From Bacillus sp. SM2101 (GTDB lineage: Bacteria > Bacillota > Bacilli > Bacillales > SM2101), in NCBI RefSeq assembly GCF_018588585.1, contig NZ_JAEUFG010000012.1, forward strand, positions 1 through 64,000: 64,000 nt of DNA, read 5' to 3'. Positions 1-10,791 of the stretch are shown piece by piece. The notes beneath the pieces were generated by a model. The model was not told the DNA's origin, did no database searches, and saw only the letters and a program-made list of their open reading frames with translations. The translations under genes and the position numbers were made by a program. Numbering within the stretch: the stretch's first letter is position 1; each line of letters begins with the position of its first letter.

Positions 1-52
1 TTAGGCACGCCGCCAGCGTTCGTCCTGAGCCAGGATCAAACTCTCCAATAAA
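1..52 (-). rRNA. 16S ribosomal RNA, 5' end (partial)
   Basis: The reverse complement reads as the universal 5' end of bacterial 16S rRNA: GAGAGTTTGATCCTGGCTCA, followed by the GACGAACGCTGGCGGCGTGC block. The mature 5' end is placed near 52 by analogy with Bacillus (TTTATTGGAGAG). The rest lies outside the window. An rRNA operon directly downstream of gyrA on the same strand matches the Bacillus rrnO position. Confidence 0.97.
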
Positions 53-180
53 GTTTGATTGCTCATTTGTTCAAAAAAATTAACGTTGACGCTTTTGTTT
101 TGTTTAGTTTTCAAAGAACTTTAATGTCGTCTTTTGAAGCGACCTTTATATATTAACATAGTTATCTATCATTCGTCAAT
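53..180 (-). promoter_or_regulatory. rRNA operon promoter and boxA leader
   Basis: On the minus strand a -35 TTGACG (174-179) and a -10 TAATAT (150-155) are separated by 18 bases, about 100 bases before the 16S 5' end. The leader contains a boxA-like GTTCTTTGAAAAC (107-119), the antitermination/processing element typical of Bacillus rRNA leaders. The promoter call is by inspection only; a second upstream promoter is possible. Confidence 0.7.
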
Positions 181-312
181 GTTTTTTGCAAAAAAAACAC
201 GACTTTCTTTGACAACTTGTTGACCTTGATTAGTATAGCAGGGAAAGTGCATGAACGCAAGGTAGTAAGTAATTTTCATAATAATAAAACAACTAACTCT
301 TTCTATTCATAT

Positions 313-452
313 TGCTCTTTCCATAAGTTTTATTGTTATATTTACAAAATTATAACAACCAAAAGAGTATATCTAAGAAAAGATGCCTAGAAGCTTTAGT
401 GTATATGTATTGATTTCTTAGTACGAAAAAACAATAATCATGCAAAGCAGCC
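313..452 (+). repeat. MITE-like repeat, degenerate copy (A)
   Basis: Starts GCTCTTTCCATAAGTTTTAT and ends GCAAAGCAGCC. Internally it shares AGAAAAGATGCC and TTAGTACGAAAAAACAATAA with better copies near 16.5, 27.5 and 31.3 kb. It occupies most of the ~380-base gap between the rRNA leader and the HD-GYP gene; nothing else is evident in that gap. Confidence 0.6.
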
Positions 453-561
453 AATTAATAAATAACAATAACAAAAATGAAGTTTAGTAATGTTGGCTCA
501 AATACTAGCTATGTACATTAGTTGTTAATTTAAAGAAACATCATAAATCGAAAGTAGTCTT

Positions 562-1638
562 CTACACGATTTCTTCAATATAGACGTCTCTATAATCTTT
601 TAAATGAATGATTTCATTAGTTTTAAATAAACTGACCATCGGTCGAGTAGGGTTTTTTTCTTCAACAAAAACTATTTTTCCTGTATGGCCATTTGATAGC
701 TTTACCTTTTGACCGTTAGCATAATTCGTAACTACTTTTGTTAACGCATGTACAACATTTGTATCTAATTTTCCAAAACTATCTTGAATAATCAAATCCA
801 TGACCACAAATGGAGATTGTTTCGCTTTATATTCACGTTCAGATGTCATTGCATGATATACATCTGCTACTGCAACTATTTTACTAAAAGGGTGCAGTAT
901 TCCTTTAAGCATTCCTTTAGGGTAACCTGTTCCATCATCTCTAATATGATGCTGAAGCACCGCTTCCTTAACACCTTTTTTTAGCACGCCAATTTTTTCA
1001 ACCATTTTATAGCTGTATTCAGGATGTTTGTTTATTTCTAATCTTTCTTCCTCAGTTAGAGAAGATTGTTTTTTAAGTATTTTAGGATTTATCTTTGCCA
1101 TACCACAGTCACATAAAAAGCCTGCTAATGCAATTTGTATCCAATCTCCTTGGCTATATTGTAACTGTTTACCTAAAAAGCCAGCTAATAAACTAACGGT
1201 TACTCCATGATGATATAAATAATCTTCTTTTGTACTATGACGTAGTAGCACAAAAATAGCTGATGGATTTTCTAAGAACCTTTCTAGCAATGGTAGTAGT
1301 TGCTTTCTTATATCACCAATATCAACTGGTGAACCTGCTTGCCAGCTAATAAACATTTTTTTATAATACTGCACTACTTGTAAATAGTGATCAATAAAAG
1401 TTTGGAATTTTTCTTCTTTCTCTTCTATCTTTTCCCCATTTCGCTTAGTTGGTTTAAATAATTCACCACTTACTAGAGATGTTTCGACTTTCACATCATC
1501 AACTAAAAAAATATGTAAAATGTTTAATAATTCTTCATTTAAAACCGTACCTTTTGCCATAATAGGTCTATTTGAAATCGACTTGACATCATCAGAAAGA
1601 ATACACCCTTCCTGTAATTGATCAATGGATACCTTCAT
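562..1638 (-). CDS. HD-GYP domain protein with degenerate catalytic motif
   Basis: 358 aa. HD-GYP proteins are usually cyclic-di-GMP phosphodiesterases. The C-terminal part (about residues 130-310) has the HD-GYP fold signature: HH at 143-144, HP at 205, HH at 230-231 followed by DGTGYP at 235-240, and VAVADVYHAM near 256-264. The diagnostic HD pair is replaced: the expected LHDIGK reads LCDCGM (175-180), so the metal-binding His is Cys and the Lys is Met. It may be catalytically impaired or a sensor or scaffold. The N-terminal ~125 residues are family-typical but not assignable. The start is the ATG at 1638, with AGGAGGGAT just upstream. It follows gyrA on the same strand, separated by a structured element at 1679-1804. 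Confidence 0.85.
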   Translation of the reverse strand: MKVSIDQLQEGCILSDDVKSISNRPIMAKGTVLNEELLNILHIFLVDDVKVETSLVSGELFKPTKRNGEKIEEKEEKFQTFIDHYLQVVQYYKKMFISWQAGSPVDIGDIRKQLLPLLERFLENPSAIFVLLRHSTKEDYLYHHGVTVSLLAGFLGKQLQYSQGDWIQIALAGFLCDCGMAKINPKILKKQSSLTEEERLEINKHPEYSYKMVEKIGVLKKGVKEAVLQHHIRDDGTGYPKGMLKGILHPFSKIVAVADVYHAMTSEREYKAKQSPFVVMDLIIQDSFGKLDTNVVHALTKVVTNYANGQKVKLSNGHTGKIVFVEEKNPTRPMVSLFKTNEIIHLKDYRDVYIEEIV

Positions 1639-1678
1639 GCATATCCCTCCTATTACTTTTTAATTTCCAAAAATATAC

Positions 1679-1804
1679 AGAAAGGGTGACCGAAAATAAG
1701 CATCTGACTCTACAACTTCGCTATCTTGTATAAACGATTGAGGTTAAAAACCTCTATATACAGCATATAAAGCGTACTGTCAGATCTTTTCAGTCACCCT
1801 CTTT
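1679..1804. repeat. Palindromic multi-hairpin intergenic element
   Basis: An outer pair AGGGTGAC/GTCACCCT (1683-1690, 1793-1800) and a second pair ATCTGAC/GTCAGAT (1702-1708, 1779-1785) close a region containing three further hairpins. These are TACAA/TTGTA (1711-1730), GAGGTT/AACCTC (1740-1754) and ACAG/CTGT (1760-1780). The result looks like a four-way junction. It could be a structured leader of the HD-GYP gene, a gyrA 3' element or a small MITE. No target duplication was seen. Confidence 0.55.
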
Positions 1805-1810
1805 AATTAA

Positions 1811-1964
1811 GGCTTTTATCATAAACTTTGTAACTTTTAACAAAGTTAGCTCAGCTAGATGAAGCATTAGCATTATCAATATTAACAAACGGAAGAGCTA
1901 TAACGAGCTACAGTGTTGTATAGATATTTGATTTCTTCAAATACAAAACACCTTAAAGTGAACC
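1811..1964 (+). repeat. Possible decayed MITE-like repeat (K)
   Basis: Begins GGCTTTTATCATAAACTTTG and ends with CAAATACAAAACACC plus a few bases before the gyrA stop. The start resembles the GGCTCTTTTCGTAAACTTTG family, but the interior is poorly conserved. Confidence 0.33.
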
Positions 1965-1970
1965 TTAGCA

Positions 1971-4460
1971 TTATTCCTCATTAGCATTTAATTCTTCATC
2001 TTCTCCATCATATTCATCTTCAACTTCTTTTTGTACTTTAGCAACTGTTGCTACAAATTCATTTTCATCAGATTCATCAAGACGAATAAGTCTAACACCT
2101 TGAGTGTTTCGGCCCATCTGTGATATGTCACCTACATCCATGCGAATAAGTACTCCGCCAGCTGTAATAATCATAATATCCTCAGTGCCTGACACAGCTT
2201 TAACCGCTACAACAGTTCCATTCTTATCTGTAATATTACAAGTTTTTAAACCTTTCCCCCCACGACTTTGACTGCGATATTCTATCGCTGGCGTTCGCTT
2301 ACCATAACCTTTTTTTGTAACAATGAGAACATTTGAGTCATCTTCTAAAATGTCCATACCAACAACTTCATCGTCATCTTCTATCGCAATTCCTTTAACA
2401 CCAGTCGCAGTTCTTCCCATGGATCTTACATCTGTCTCGATAAAACGGATAAGGATACCATTTTTGGTGCCAATAATAATATTTTTCGTTCCATCTGTCA
2501 GCTTAACAGAAATTAGTTCGTCATCTTCTTTTAAATTGAGTGCAATTAACCCATTGTTACGGATATTTGAGAAAGATGACAAAGGTGAGCGTTTTGATAT
2601 CCCTTGTTTCGTAGTAAAGAACAAGAACATATCATCTCCAAATTCAGTGACAGGAATAATTGCATTTATCTCCTCATCCTTATCAATCTCTAATAAGTTA
2701 ATAATCGGAATACCTTTTGCTGTTCTACCTAGCTCAGGGATTTCATATCCCTTCTTACGATACACTTTCCCTTTGTTTGTAAAATATAGAATTGTATCGT
2801 GTGTGGATGTAGTTAATAAATGCTCAACAAAGTCATCCTCATTTGTCCCCATTCCTTGGATACCACGACCTCCACGTTTTTGGCTGCGATAAGTTGATGC
2901 TGGAAGACGTTTAATATAGCCATTGTGTGTTAAGGTAATAACAATGTTTTCCTGGGGAATTAAATCTTCATCTTCTATCGAATCGAACCCACCTGTTGCA
3001 ATTTCAGTACGTCGCTCATCATTAAATCTTTCTTTCACTTCTGCTAGTTCTTCTCTAATAATTTGCAAGATTTTTTCTTCATTTGCCAAAATTTCTTTTA
3101 GTTCTGCAATTAATTGTAAGAGGTTTTGAAACTCCTCTTCTATTTTCTCACGCTCTAAGCCTGTTAATCTTTGCAAGCGCATATCTAATATAGCTTGTGC
3201 TTGCTTTTCAGATAGCGAGAATTGATTCATTAAACCTTCCCGTGCAATATCTGTTGTTTGTGAACTACGAATAAGCGCAATAACTTCATCTAAATGATCT
3301 AAAGCAATTCGTAGTCCTTCTAAAATATGAGCACGCGCTTCAGCCTTACGAAGCTCAAAATCTGTTCTTCTACGAATAACGACTTTTTGGTGTTCCAGAT
3401 AATGATACAAACACTGCTTTAAGTTTAATACTTTAGGTTGTCCATCTACCAATGCCAACATATTAATACCAAAACTAGTTTGTAATGCAGTTTGTTTATA
3501 TAAGTTATTTAACAGCACATTTGCATTTGCATCTTTTCGAACTTCGATGACTATTCTCATTCCATTACGATCTGACTCATCACGTAAATCTGTTATGCCG
3601 TCTATTTTTTTATCGCGTACAAGTTCTGCGATTTTTTCTATTAACTTTGCTTTATTCACTTGGTAAGGTAGTTCGTTAACAATAATAACTTCTTTTCCAC
3701 CATTTTTTTCTTCAATGACAACTTTACCGCGAATTGTAATTGATCCACGGCCTGTTTCATATGCTTTTCTAATACCACTCCGACCGAGAATGATTCCTCC
3801 TGTTGGAAAATCCGGGCCATGTATTATTTCCATTAACTCAGCAACACTAATATCAGAATCCTTACTTAGCGCCAATACGCCATCAATGACTTCTCCTAAC
3901 TGATGTGGTGGTATGTTTGTAGCCATACCTACAGCTATTCCAGCTGCTCCATTCACTAATAAGTTTGGAAAACGAGATGGTAAAACAATCGGTTCTTTTT
4001 CAGATCCATCATAGTTATCTTGGTAATCTATCGTATCTTTATTAATATCACGAAGTAACTCCATTGATATTTTCGCCATTCGTGATTCTGTATAACGCAT
4101 CGCTGCTGCTGCATCACCGTCTACAGAACCAAAATTCCCATGGCCATCAACGAGCATATAGCGATAGCTAAAATCCTGTGCCATACGAACCATAGTATCG
4201 TATACAGCTGAATCTCCATGAGGATGATATTTACCTATAACATCGCCAACGATACGTGCTGATTTTTTGTATGGCTTATCTGCAGTCATACCTTGATCAT
4301 TCATTGCATATAATATACGTCGATGAACTGGTTTTAGTCCGTCCCTAACATCAGGTAACGCTCTTGATACTATGACACTCATTGCATAATCTAAAAACGA
4401 GGAACGCATTTCCTGACTAATATTTACTTCTTTTATACGAGAGCTTTGATTTTCAGACAT
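1971..4460 (-). CDS. gyrA: DNA gyrase subunit A
   Basis: 829 aa type II topoisomerase subunit that breaks and rejoins DNA; with GyrB it introduces negative supercoils. The N-terminal breakage-reunion domain has the catalytic Tyr near 123 (AMRYTESRM). The quinolone-region sequence HGDSAVYDT (about 81-89) carries the sensitive-type Ser84. The C-terminal beta-pinwheel contains a GyrA box (QKRGGRG) and repeated GG[RK]G/GRT motifs, followed by an acidic tail. ATG at 4460 has AGGAGG upstream. Unlike in most Bacillus it is not directly behind gyrB: modAB and a terminator lie between. Confidence 0.98.
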   Translation of the reverse strand: MSENQSSRIKEVNISQEMRSSFLDYAMSVIVSRALPDVRDGLKPVHRRILYAMNDQGMTADKPYKKSARIVGDVIGKYHPHGDSAVYDTMVRMAQDFSYRYMLVDGHGNFGSVDGDAAAAMRYTESRMAKISMELLRDINKDTIDYQDNYDGSEKEPIVLPSRFPNLLVNGAAGIAVGMATNIPPHQLGEVIDGVLALSKDSDISVAELMEIIHGPDFPTGGIILGRSGIRKAYETGRGSITIRGKVVIEEKNGGKEVIIVNELPYQVNKAKLIEKIAELVRDKKIDGITDLRDESDRNGMRIVIEVRKDANANVLLNNLYKQTALQTSFGINMLALVDGQPKVLNLKQCLYHYLEHQKVVIRRRTDFELRKAEARAHILEGLRIALDHLDEVIALIRSSQTTDIAREGLMNQFSLSEKQAQAILDMRLQRLTGLEREKIEEEFQNLLQLIAELKEILANEEKILQIIREELAEVKERFNDERRTEIATGGFDSIEDEDLIPQENIVITLTHNGYIKRLPASTYRSQKRGGRGIQGMGTNEDDFVEHLLTTSTHDTILYFTNKGKVYRKKGYEIPELGRTAKGIPIINLLEIDKDEEINAIIPVTEFGDDMFLFFTTKQGISKRSPLSSFSNIRNNGLIALNLKEDDELISVKLTDGTKNIIIGTKNGILIRFIETDVRSMGRTATGVKGIAIEDDDEVVGMDILEDDSNVLIVTKKGYGKRTPAIEYRSQSRGGKGLKTCNITDKNGTVVAVKAVSGTEDIMIITAGGVLIRMDVGDISQMGRNTQGVRLIRLDESDENEFVATVAKVQKEVEDEYDGEDEELNANEE

Positions 4461-4611
4461 GTGAATTTACCTCCTACGAGGGTGGTTGCATTTTTATTAT
4501 TTAATAATCATAACATACTTTTTTAGTAGCACATATAAATGTCATTACATTGAGCATACTAATAACTATTTTATCCAAATATACACACTCTATATAACTC
4601 AAATAGTGATA

Positions 4612-5265
4612 TTATCTAATATACTGAACTGCTATTAACATAATAAATGACACAAAAACCATCATTAACACCCATAACCAAGCAGTTTCTAAATTACCTG
4701 AATCTATTGCAACATAAATAGCGGTTGATGTTGTTTGTGTTTTTCCTGGGATATTACCAGCAAACATAAGTGTTGCGCCAAATTCACCTAGAGCTCTAGC
4801 GAAGCTTAATACTGCACCAGATATAATAGATTTTAATGCAAGAGGAATGGAGACAAAAATAGCTACTTTCCACTCATTTGCACCATCTATTCGTGCCGCT
4901 TCTTCAATACCAAGATCAATGGAAGAAAAGCCAGTTTTTACTGATTGATACATGAGCGGGAAAGAAACGACAACAGCTGCAATAACGGCTGCCCACCAAG
5001 TAAAAATAATAGATTGATTAAAAATTGTTTCAATTCCTCTTCCAACTGGACTGTTTTTGCCAAATATTACGATAAGCAAAAAGCCAACTACCGATGGTGG
5101 AAGAACGAGAGGAAGCATTAAGATTGTTTCAAAAATGACTTTCCCCTTAAAGTTTATTTTCGACATCATGCGTCCCATAATTAAGCCAATTATGAGAACA
5201 ATTAAACCTGAGACACAAGCAATTTCAATTGATTTTTGTACTGGAGACCAAAACTCTACCGCCAT
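4612..5265 (-). CDS. modB: Molybdate-type ABC transporter permease
   Basis: 217 aa inner-membrane permease with five or so hydrophobic segments. It carries the ABC-permease EAA loop (EEAARIDGANEWKVAIFVSI) and the ModB-typical stretch FARALGEFGATLMFAGNIPG. The ATG at 5265 is preferred because AAGGAG lies 7 bases upstream and the protein then begins in the normal place; a longer frame would overlap modA. It lies 10 bases after modA, so the two are co-transcribed. No modC ATPase gene is next to it, so the ATPase must be encoded elsewhere or shared. Confidence 0.9.
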   Translation of the reverse strand: MAVEFWSPVQKSIEIACVSGLIVLIIGLIMGRMMSKINFKGKVIFETILMLPLVLPPSVVGFLLIVIFGKNSPVGRGIETIFNQSIIFTWWAAVIAAVVVSFPLMYQSVKTGFSSIDLGIEEAARIDGANEWKVAIFVSIPLALKSIISGAVLSFARALGEFGATLMFAGNIPGKTQTTSTAIYVAIDSGNLETAWLWVLMMVFVSFIMLIAVQYIR

Positions 5266-5275
5266 GATTGACTCC

Positions 5276-6076
5276 TTATTCCAAAGGTTTAAATCCGAAT
5301 TTTTCAAAAACAGTTAAAGCTTGTTCACTCTGTAAAAATTCAAAAAATTGTTCTACTTCATGAATATTTTTCGTATCTTTTATAATTCCTACTGGATAAA
5401 TAATAGATGAATGATTTGACTTATGAGTAACATCTACGATTTCTATGTCGGAGGAAATTAATGCATCTGTTTTATACACCATTCCTGCATCAACATTACC
5501 TGTTTCCACATATGTTAATACTTGTCGAACATCCTTAGATAATATAAGCTTATCTTCTACTTTTTTCCATAAATCCATATGTAGTAGTGCTTCCTTTGCA
5601 TATTTCCCCGCTGGTACTGATTCAGGAATACCGATTGCAAGTTGAGAAATATTAGGACTAGTAAGGTCTTCAAATTTACTAATGTTTGTCCCATGCTCTT
5701 TCGGTGCAATAAGGACAAGTTCATTTGTTAACAAATTTACTCCTTGTGCAATCATACCTTCATCAACTAAGTAATCGTAGTTATCCTTAGCAGCAGAAAA
5801 ATATATATCTACAGGAGCACCTTGAGTAATTTGTTGCTGTAACGCCCCAGACGAGCCAAAATTATAAGCAATCTTAATATTGTTATTACCTTGTTCAAAG
5901 AGTGATTTTAATTCTGATAGAGCATTTCGGAGACTTGCAGCTGCAGAAATAGTTAGCTCGATTTCTCTTTGCTCAGTGCCTTTACTATCATTATTTGATT
6001 GACTAGGCGAACATCCGATAAGTACAACAACAATGGCCATGATAAAAATCATTTTTTTTCTTAATATGAAAACCAC
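5276..6076 (-). CDS. modA: Molybdate-type ABC transporter substrate-binding lipoprotein
   Basis: About 266 aa. The N-terminal hydrophobic segment ends in a lipobox (VVVLIGC), so this is a membrane-anchored lipoprotein. The remainder is a periplasmic-binding-protein type 2 fold of the ModA kind: ISAAASLRNAL, FGSSGALQQQI, GAPVDIYFSAAK and VETGNVDAGMVYKTDAL are characteristic oxyanion-site and family motifs. The start is uncertain. AGGAGGTGG overlaps the GTG at 6076, while the next ATG (6052) is 20 bases away. It is first gene of a two-gene modAB unit lying between gyrB and gyrA. Tungstate as substrate cannot be excluded. Confidence 0.9.
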   Translation of the reverse strand: MVFILRKKMIFIMAIVVVLIGCSPSQSNNDSKGTEQREIELTISAAASLRNALSELKSLFEQGNNNIKIAYNFGSSGALQQQITQGAPVDIYFSAAKDNYDYLVDEGMIAQGVNLLTNELVLIAPKEHGTNISKFEDLTSPNISQLAIGIPESVPAGKYAKEALLHMDLWKKVEDKLILSKDVRQVLTYVETGNVDAGMVYKTDALISSDIEIVDVTHKSNHSSIIYPVGIIKDTKNIHEVEQFFEFLQSEQALTVFEKFGFKPLE

Positions 6077-6115
6077 CTCCTGAGTTAACAGTAGAAACTA
6101 TTAAAATGTGGTTTT
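6068..6115 (-). promoter_or_regulatory. Hairpin overlapping the modA ribosome binding site
   Basis: AAAACCAC and GTGGTTTT form an 8-bp inverted repeat whose proximal arm includes the end of the modA AGGAGGTGG. Pairing would hide part of the ribosome binding site, so it may regulate modA translation. No known riboswitch consensus was recognised. Confidence 0.35.
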
Positions 6116-6119
6116 ATTT

Positions 6120-6520
6120 TGGCTCTATTCATAAAAATTGTGACTAAAGCTTTTCTCTTAGATAAAAGAAAACAATTTATAGTAACAGTGATATGCCAAA
6201 GCCCCGTCATAACAAGACTAAATACGAATATACATAAATTTCTATAACATATCTATTATATAGATATTTTTGATTTAAAGCTACTTAATATAAAAGGAAT
6301 TCATTAACCAAGTTAATATAAAACGCTACTTACATAATACAAATATAATCAATTGCAGCACACATACACCTATTTTATATTAGATTCTATTTCTAATAGG
6401 CGAAAAATTTGTTGGCATCTTCACCAAGTTAGCATAGTCAGTCGTTTTTCAGAATAATAGGTACCATGAATTCACATTTTGCTTAAATTTCGAAAAACAA
6501 TAAATAATGCGCATACGGCC
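6120..6520. other. gyrB-modA spacer without a recognisable gene
   Basis: About 400 bases of AT-rich sequence. A GGCTCTATTCATAAAAATTG at its edge faintly resembles the start of the MITE family but is too weak to call. No coding potential was seen on either strand. Confidence 0.5.
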
Positions 6521-6525
6521 AACAT

Positions 6526-6567
6526 AAAAAGGGTTCCGGAAAGTCAATGCTCATTATTTCCGAAACC
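6526..6567 (-). terminator. gyrB intrinsic terminator
   Basis: On the minus strand GGTTTCGGAAA pairs with TTTCCGGAACC (one mismatch) and is followed by CTTTTT, about 35 bases after the gyrB stop. It separates gyrB transcription from modAB. Confidence 0.8.
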
Positions 6568-6601
6568 ACGCTTTTTATCCAGTTAAACCGCATAACTCAT
6601 A

Positions 6602-8530
<1,929 letters not shown>

Positions 8531-8700
8531 TTAAACCACCTGCACTTTCAGTGAACTCGTTCAAAAATGCTATTTTAAAAATTACTATAGAGAACAATTA
8601 TATCTGACAGATCCTACACTTTAAGTCTAAAGATAGTCTTTATTCCATATTTCACTCGTTGTAGCACGTACCTCGAATTCACATCATAATTTGCTTAATA

Positions 8701-8955
8701 TTAGAATAAAATTGAATCTAGCTCTGAACCCATCTGTGCTCTTTTCTTCAGCGTATTCGATGATAGGGGTGAAAAATAAACTTTATCTACGGTTACTACG
8801 ACTGATTTTGTTTCACCAGAGAGTTGAACAGTATCACTCTTGTGTGCTTTTATAAATTCTACAATAATTGGAGAGGATGTGAGTAATTGCCGATCCAAAA
8901 TCGCGATTATATCACTATTTCTAATAATCAAGTCTTCTCCTAAATGAATGAACAT
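8701..8955 (-). CDS. remB: Extracellular matrix regulator RemB (DUF370)
   Basis: 84 aa DUF370 protein, the YaaB/RemB family, begins MFIHLGEDLIIRNSDIIAIL and contains the family's LLTSSPIIVEF and KSVVVTVDKVYFSPLSS segments. In B. subtilis this small protein contributes to control of biofilm-matrix genes alongside its paralogue RemA. It lies between recF and gyrB, nine bases after recF, exactly as in Bacillus. Confidence 0.93.
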   Translation of the reverse strand: MFIHLGEDLIIRNSDIIAILDRQLLTSSPIIVEFIKAHKSDTVQLSGETKSVVVTVDKVYFSPLSSNTLKKRAQMGSELDSILF

Positions 8956-8964
8956 GACATCACC

Positions 8965-10083
8965 TCATGATAGTTTTGTCAGTTCTCCTGACACAACTTG
9001 GTAAGTAGAGGCCTCATCTAATGTACTATGATCAAGCCCATCTACACTTGTTGTCGTAACAAATGTTTGTACTTTTCCTTTTATTGTATTTAATAAATGA
9101 GATTGTCTATAATCATCTAATTCTGATAAAACATCATCTAGCAATAGAATTGGATATTCTCCTGTCTCAGCATAAATCAATTCAATTTCTGCTAATTTTA
9201 GTGAGAGAGCTGTTGTTCTTTGTTGCCCTTGTGATCCAAATGTTTGAACATCTTTACCATTGACATAAAAAGCTAAATCATCACGGTGCGGTCCAGCAAG
9301 AGTCATCCCACGTTCAATTTCCTTCTCTTTTATTTTAACAAACTTTTCCGTTAATGATTTTACCATTTTTGACAAACTAACATCTTCTGATACATCAACT
9401 GAAGGCTTATAATCAATCTGTAAACTTTCTAATCCTCGGCTAATACCACGGTGAATTGGTTCAGCCCACTTCTGTAACAGCTCTAAAAATTCATATCTTT
9501 TTATCAAGATTTTAGCTGCAGCCTCAACAAGTTGCTCAGTCAAAACGTCTAACATCGGGTCGCTTTTCGACCTGTTAAGCTGTAGTTTCTTTAAGTAATG
9601 ATTTCTCTGTTGTAAAATCTTTTGATACTGATTTAAATCATGTAAATATAAAGGTGAGACTTGACCGATCTCCATATTGATAAATCTCCGCCTCACTTGT
9701 GGACTGCCTTTTACCAAATGTAAATCTTCAGGTGCAAACATGACAATATTCATATTGCCGACATATTGACTTAATTTTTGTTGTTCAATATGGTTATATT
9801 TAGCTTTCTTGCCTTTTTTTGATATAACTAACTGTAAAGGAAGGATACCATTATTTTTGTGAATCCTTCCTTCTATTTTAGCATATTCTTCATCCCATCT
9901 TATAAGATCCTTGTCATTAGACGTTCGATGTGATTTGACCATCGCCAAGACAAAAATAGCTTCCATAACGTTTGTTTTTCCTTGAGCATTTTCACCTAAT
10001 ATTACGTTAACTTTGTTTTCAAATGTTACTTCCACACTCTTATAATTCCGATAATTTTTCAGTGCTAGTTCTTCAATATACAA
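8965..10083 (-). CDS. recF: DNA replication and repair protein RecF
   Basis: 372 aa SMC-like ATPase that loads RecA at gaps and stalled forks. Walker [10 protein letters not shown] lies near residue 30, the ABC-type signature is around [13 protein letters not shown], and Walker B is [12 protein letters not shown] place the start at the TTG at 10083 (protein begins [13 protein letters not shown] as in other RecF proteins), with GGTGGC just upstream. The frame stays open to 10095, directly after the yaaA stop. It is translationally coupled to yaaA. Confidence 0.94.
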   Translation of the reverse strand: MYIEELALKNYRNYKSVEVTFENKVNVILGENAQGKTNVMEAIFVLAMVKSHRTSNDKDLIRWDEEYAKIEGRIHKNNGILPLQLVISKKGKKAKYNHIEQQKLSQYVGNMNIVMFAPEDLHLVKGSPQVRRRFINMEIGQVSPLYLHDLNQYQKILQQRNHYLKKLQLNRSKSDPMLDVLTEQLVEAAAKILIKRYEFLELLQKWAEPIHRGISRGLESLQIDYKPSVDVSEDVSLSKMVKSLTEKFVKIKEKEIERGMTLAGPHRDDLAFYVNGKDVQTFGSQGQQRTTALSLKLAEIELIYAETGEYPILLLDDVLSELDDYRQSHLLNTIKGKVQTFVTTTSVDGLDHSTLDEASTYQVVSGELTKLS

Positions 10084-10095
10084 GTCAGCCACCAA

Positions 10096-10311
10096 CTATA
10101 CTTTCACAATAAAAGTTCCGAATCCAGGAATAACTACTTCATCATCTTGTTTAAGTTTTCGTCCTCTACGATTTTCAGCTTGTCCATTTACAAATACTTC
10201 ATGTTCACTTAAGAACCACTTCGCCATCCCACCTGTTTGAATTACATCTGCTAACTTTAAAAACTGACCTAATGTAATAATATCAGTTGAGATAGTGATC
10301 ATTTTTGTCAT
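10096..10311 (-). CDS. yaaA: S4-domain RNA-binding protein YaaA
   Basis: 71 aa S4-like protein. LGQFLKLADVIQTGGMAKWFL, VFVNGQAENRRGRKLKQDD and VVIPGFGTFIV form the S4 RNA-binding fold. In Bacillus it is conserved between dnaN and recF and is thought to act in ribosome assembly or RNA binding. It abuts recF. Confidence 0.93.
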   Translation of the reverse strand: MTKMITISTDIITLGQFLKLADVIQTGGMAKWFLSEHEVFVNGQAENRRGRKLKQDDEVVIPGFGTFIVKV

Positions 10312-10424
10312 ATATGATCGCTCTCTTTCCCATGTAATATTATGCTAGTTTATATTGTAAACATATTATGTTACTTTCAAAAATTACTTATCACTTCATT
10401 GTACTAAAAAATAAGAGGATAGAA

Positions 10425-10470
10425 AAGAAAGCTACTAGTTTTTTCTCATACTAGCAGCTTTCTTTTTTGC
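10425..10470 (-). terminator. Hairpin between dnaN and yaaA, probably bidirectional terminator
   Basis: AAGAAAGCTACTAGT (10425-10439) pairs with ACTAGCAGCTTTCTT (10450-10464) with one mismatch. T-rich sequence follows on both strands, so dnaN transcripts arriving on the minus strand could stop here. A MITE-like copy begins three bases beyond it. Confidence 0.65.
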
Positions 10471-10472
10471 AA

Positions 10473-10631
10473 GGCTCTTTTCGTAAACTTTGTTGCTATT
10501 GAGACTAATTTAGGACAGCAACAAATAATTCTATGCAATTGACTAATCATAAACGAGGAAAGATGCTATAAACACTTGGTTTATACATACTTTATTTCTT
10601 GTTACGAAAAGTAACACTCCATGCCAAAACG
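10473..10631 (+). repeat. MITE-like repeat (B)
   Basis: Starts GGCTCTTTTCGTAAACTTTG and ends with GTTACGAAAAGTAACACTCC and ATGCCAAAAC. The left end is perfect and the right end decayed. It sits in the 480-base dnaN-yaaA gap; the remaining 160 bases up to dnaN show nothing recognisable. Confidence 0.68.
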
Positions 10632-10791
10632 TTTTCAAAGATAAAAAAGGATATATTTATTAGAGCTATATTCACTGTTTGAGAGTGAGCATGTCTATTT
10701 CTGAAATAGCCATACCCCATTGGATAGAAGGTTATATAAGATATTGTTGTTTCTTACATATTTGTACATCACACTTCTCTCTTAACATGAA

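Noticed and set aside
2323-2892. 189-codon plus-strand frame opposite gyrA
   Set aside because: Antisense shadow of gyrA with Ser/Pro/Phe-rich low-information sequence and no ribosome site.
6117-6210. Possible further MITE copy after the modA leader
   Set aside because: Only the first ~20 bases resemble the family; no matching interior or right end.
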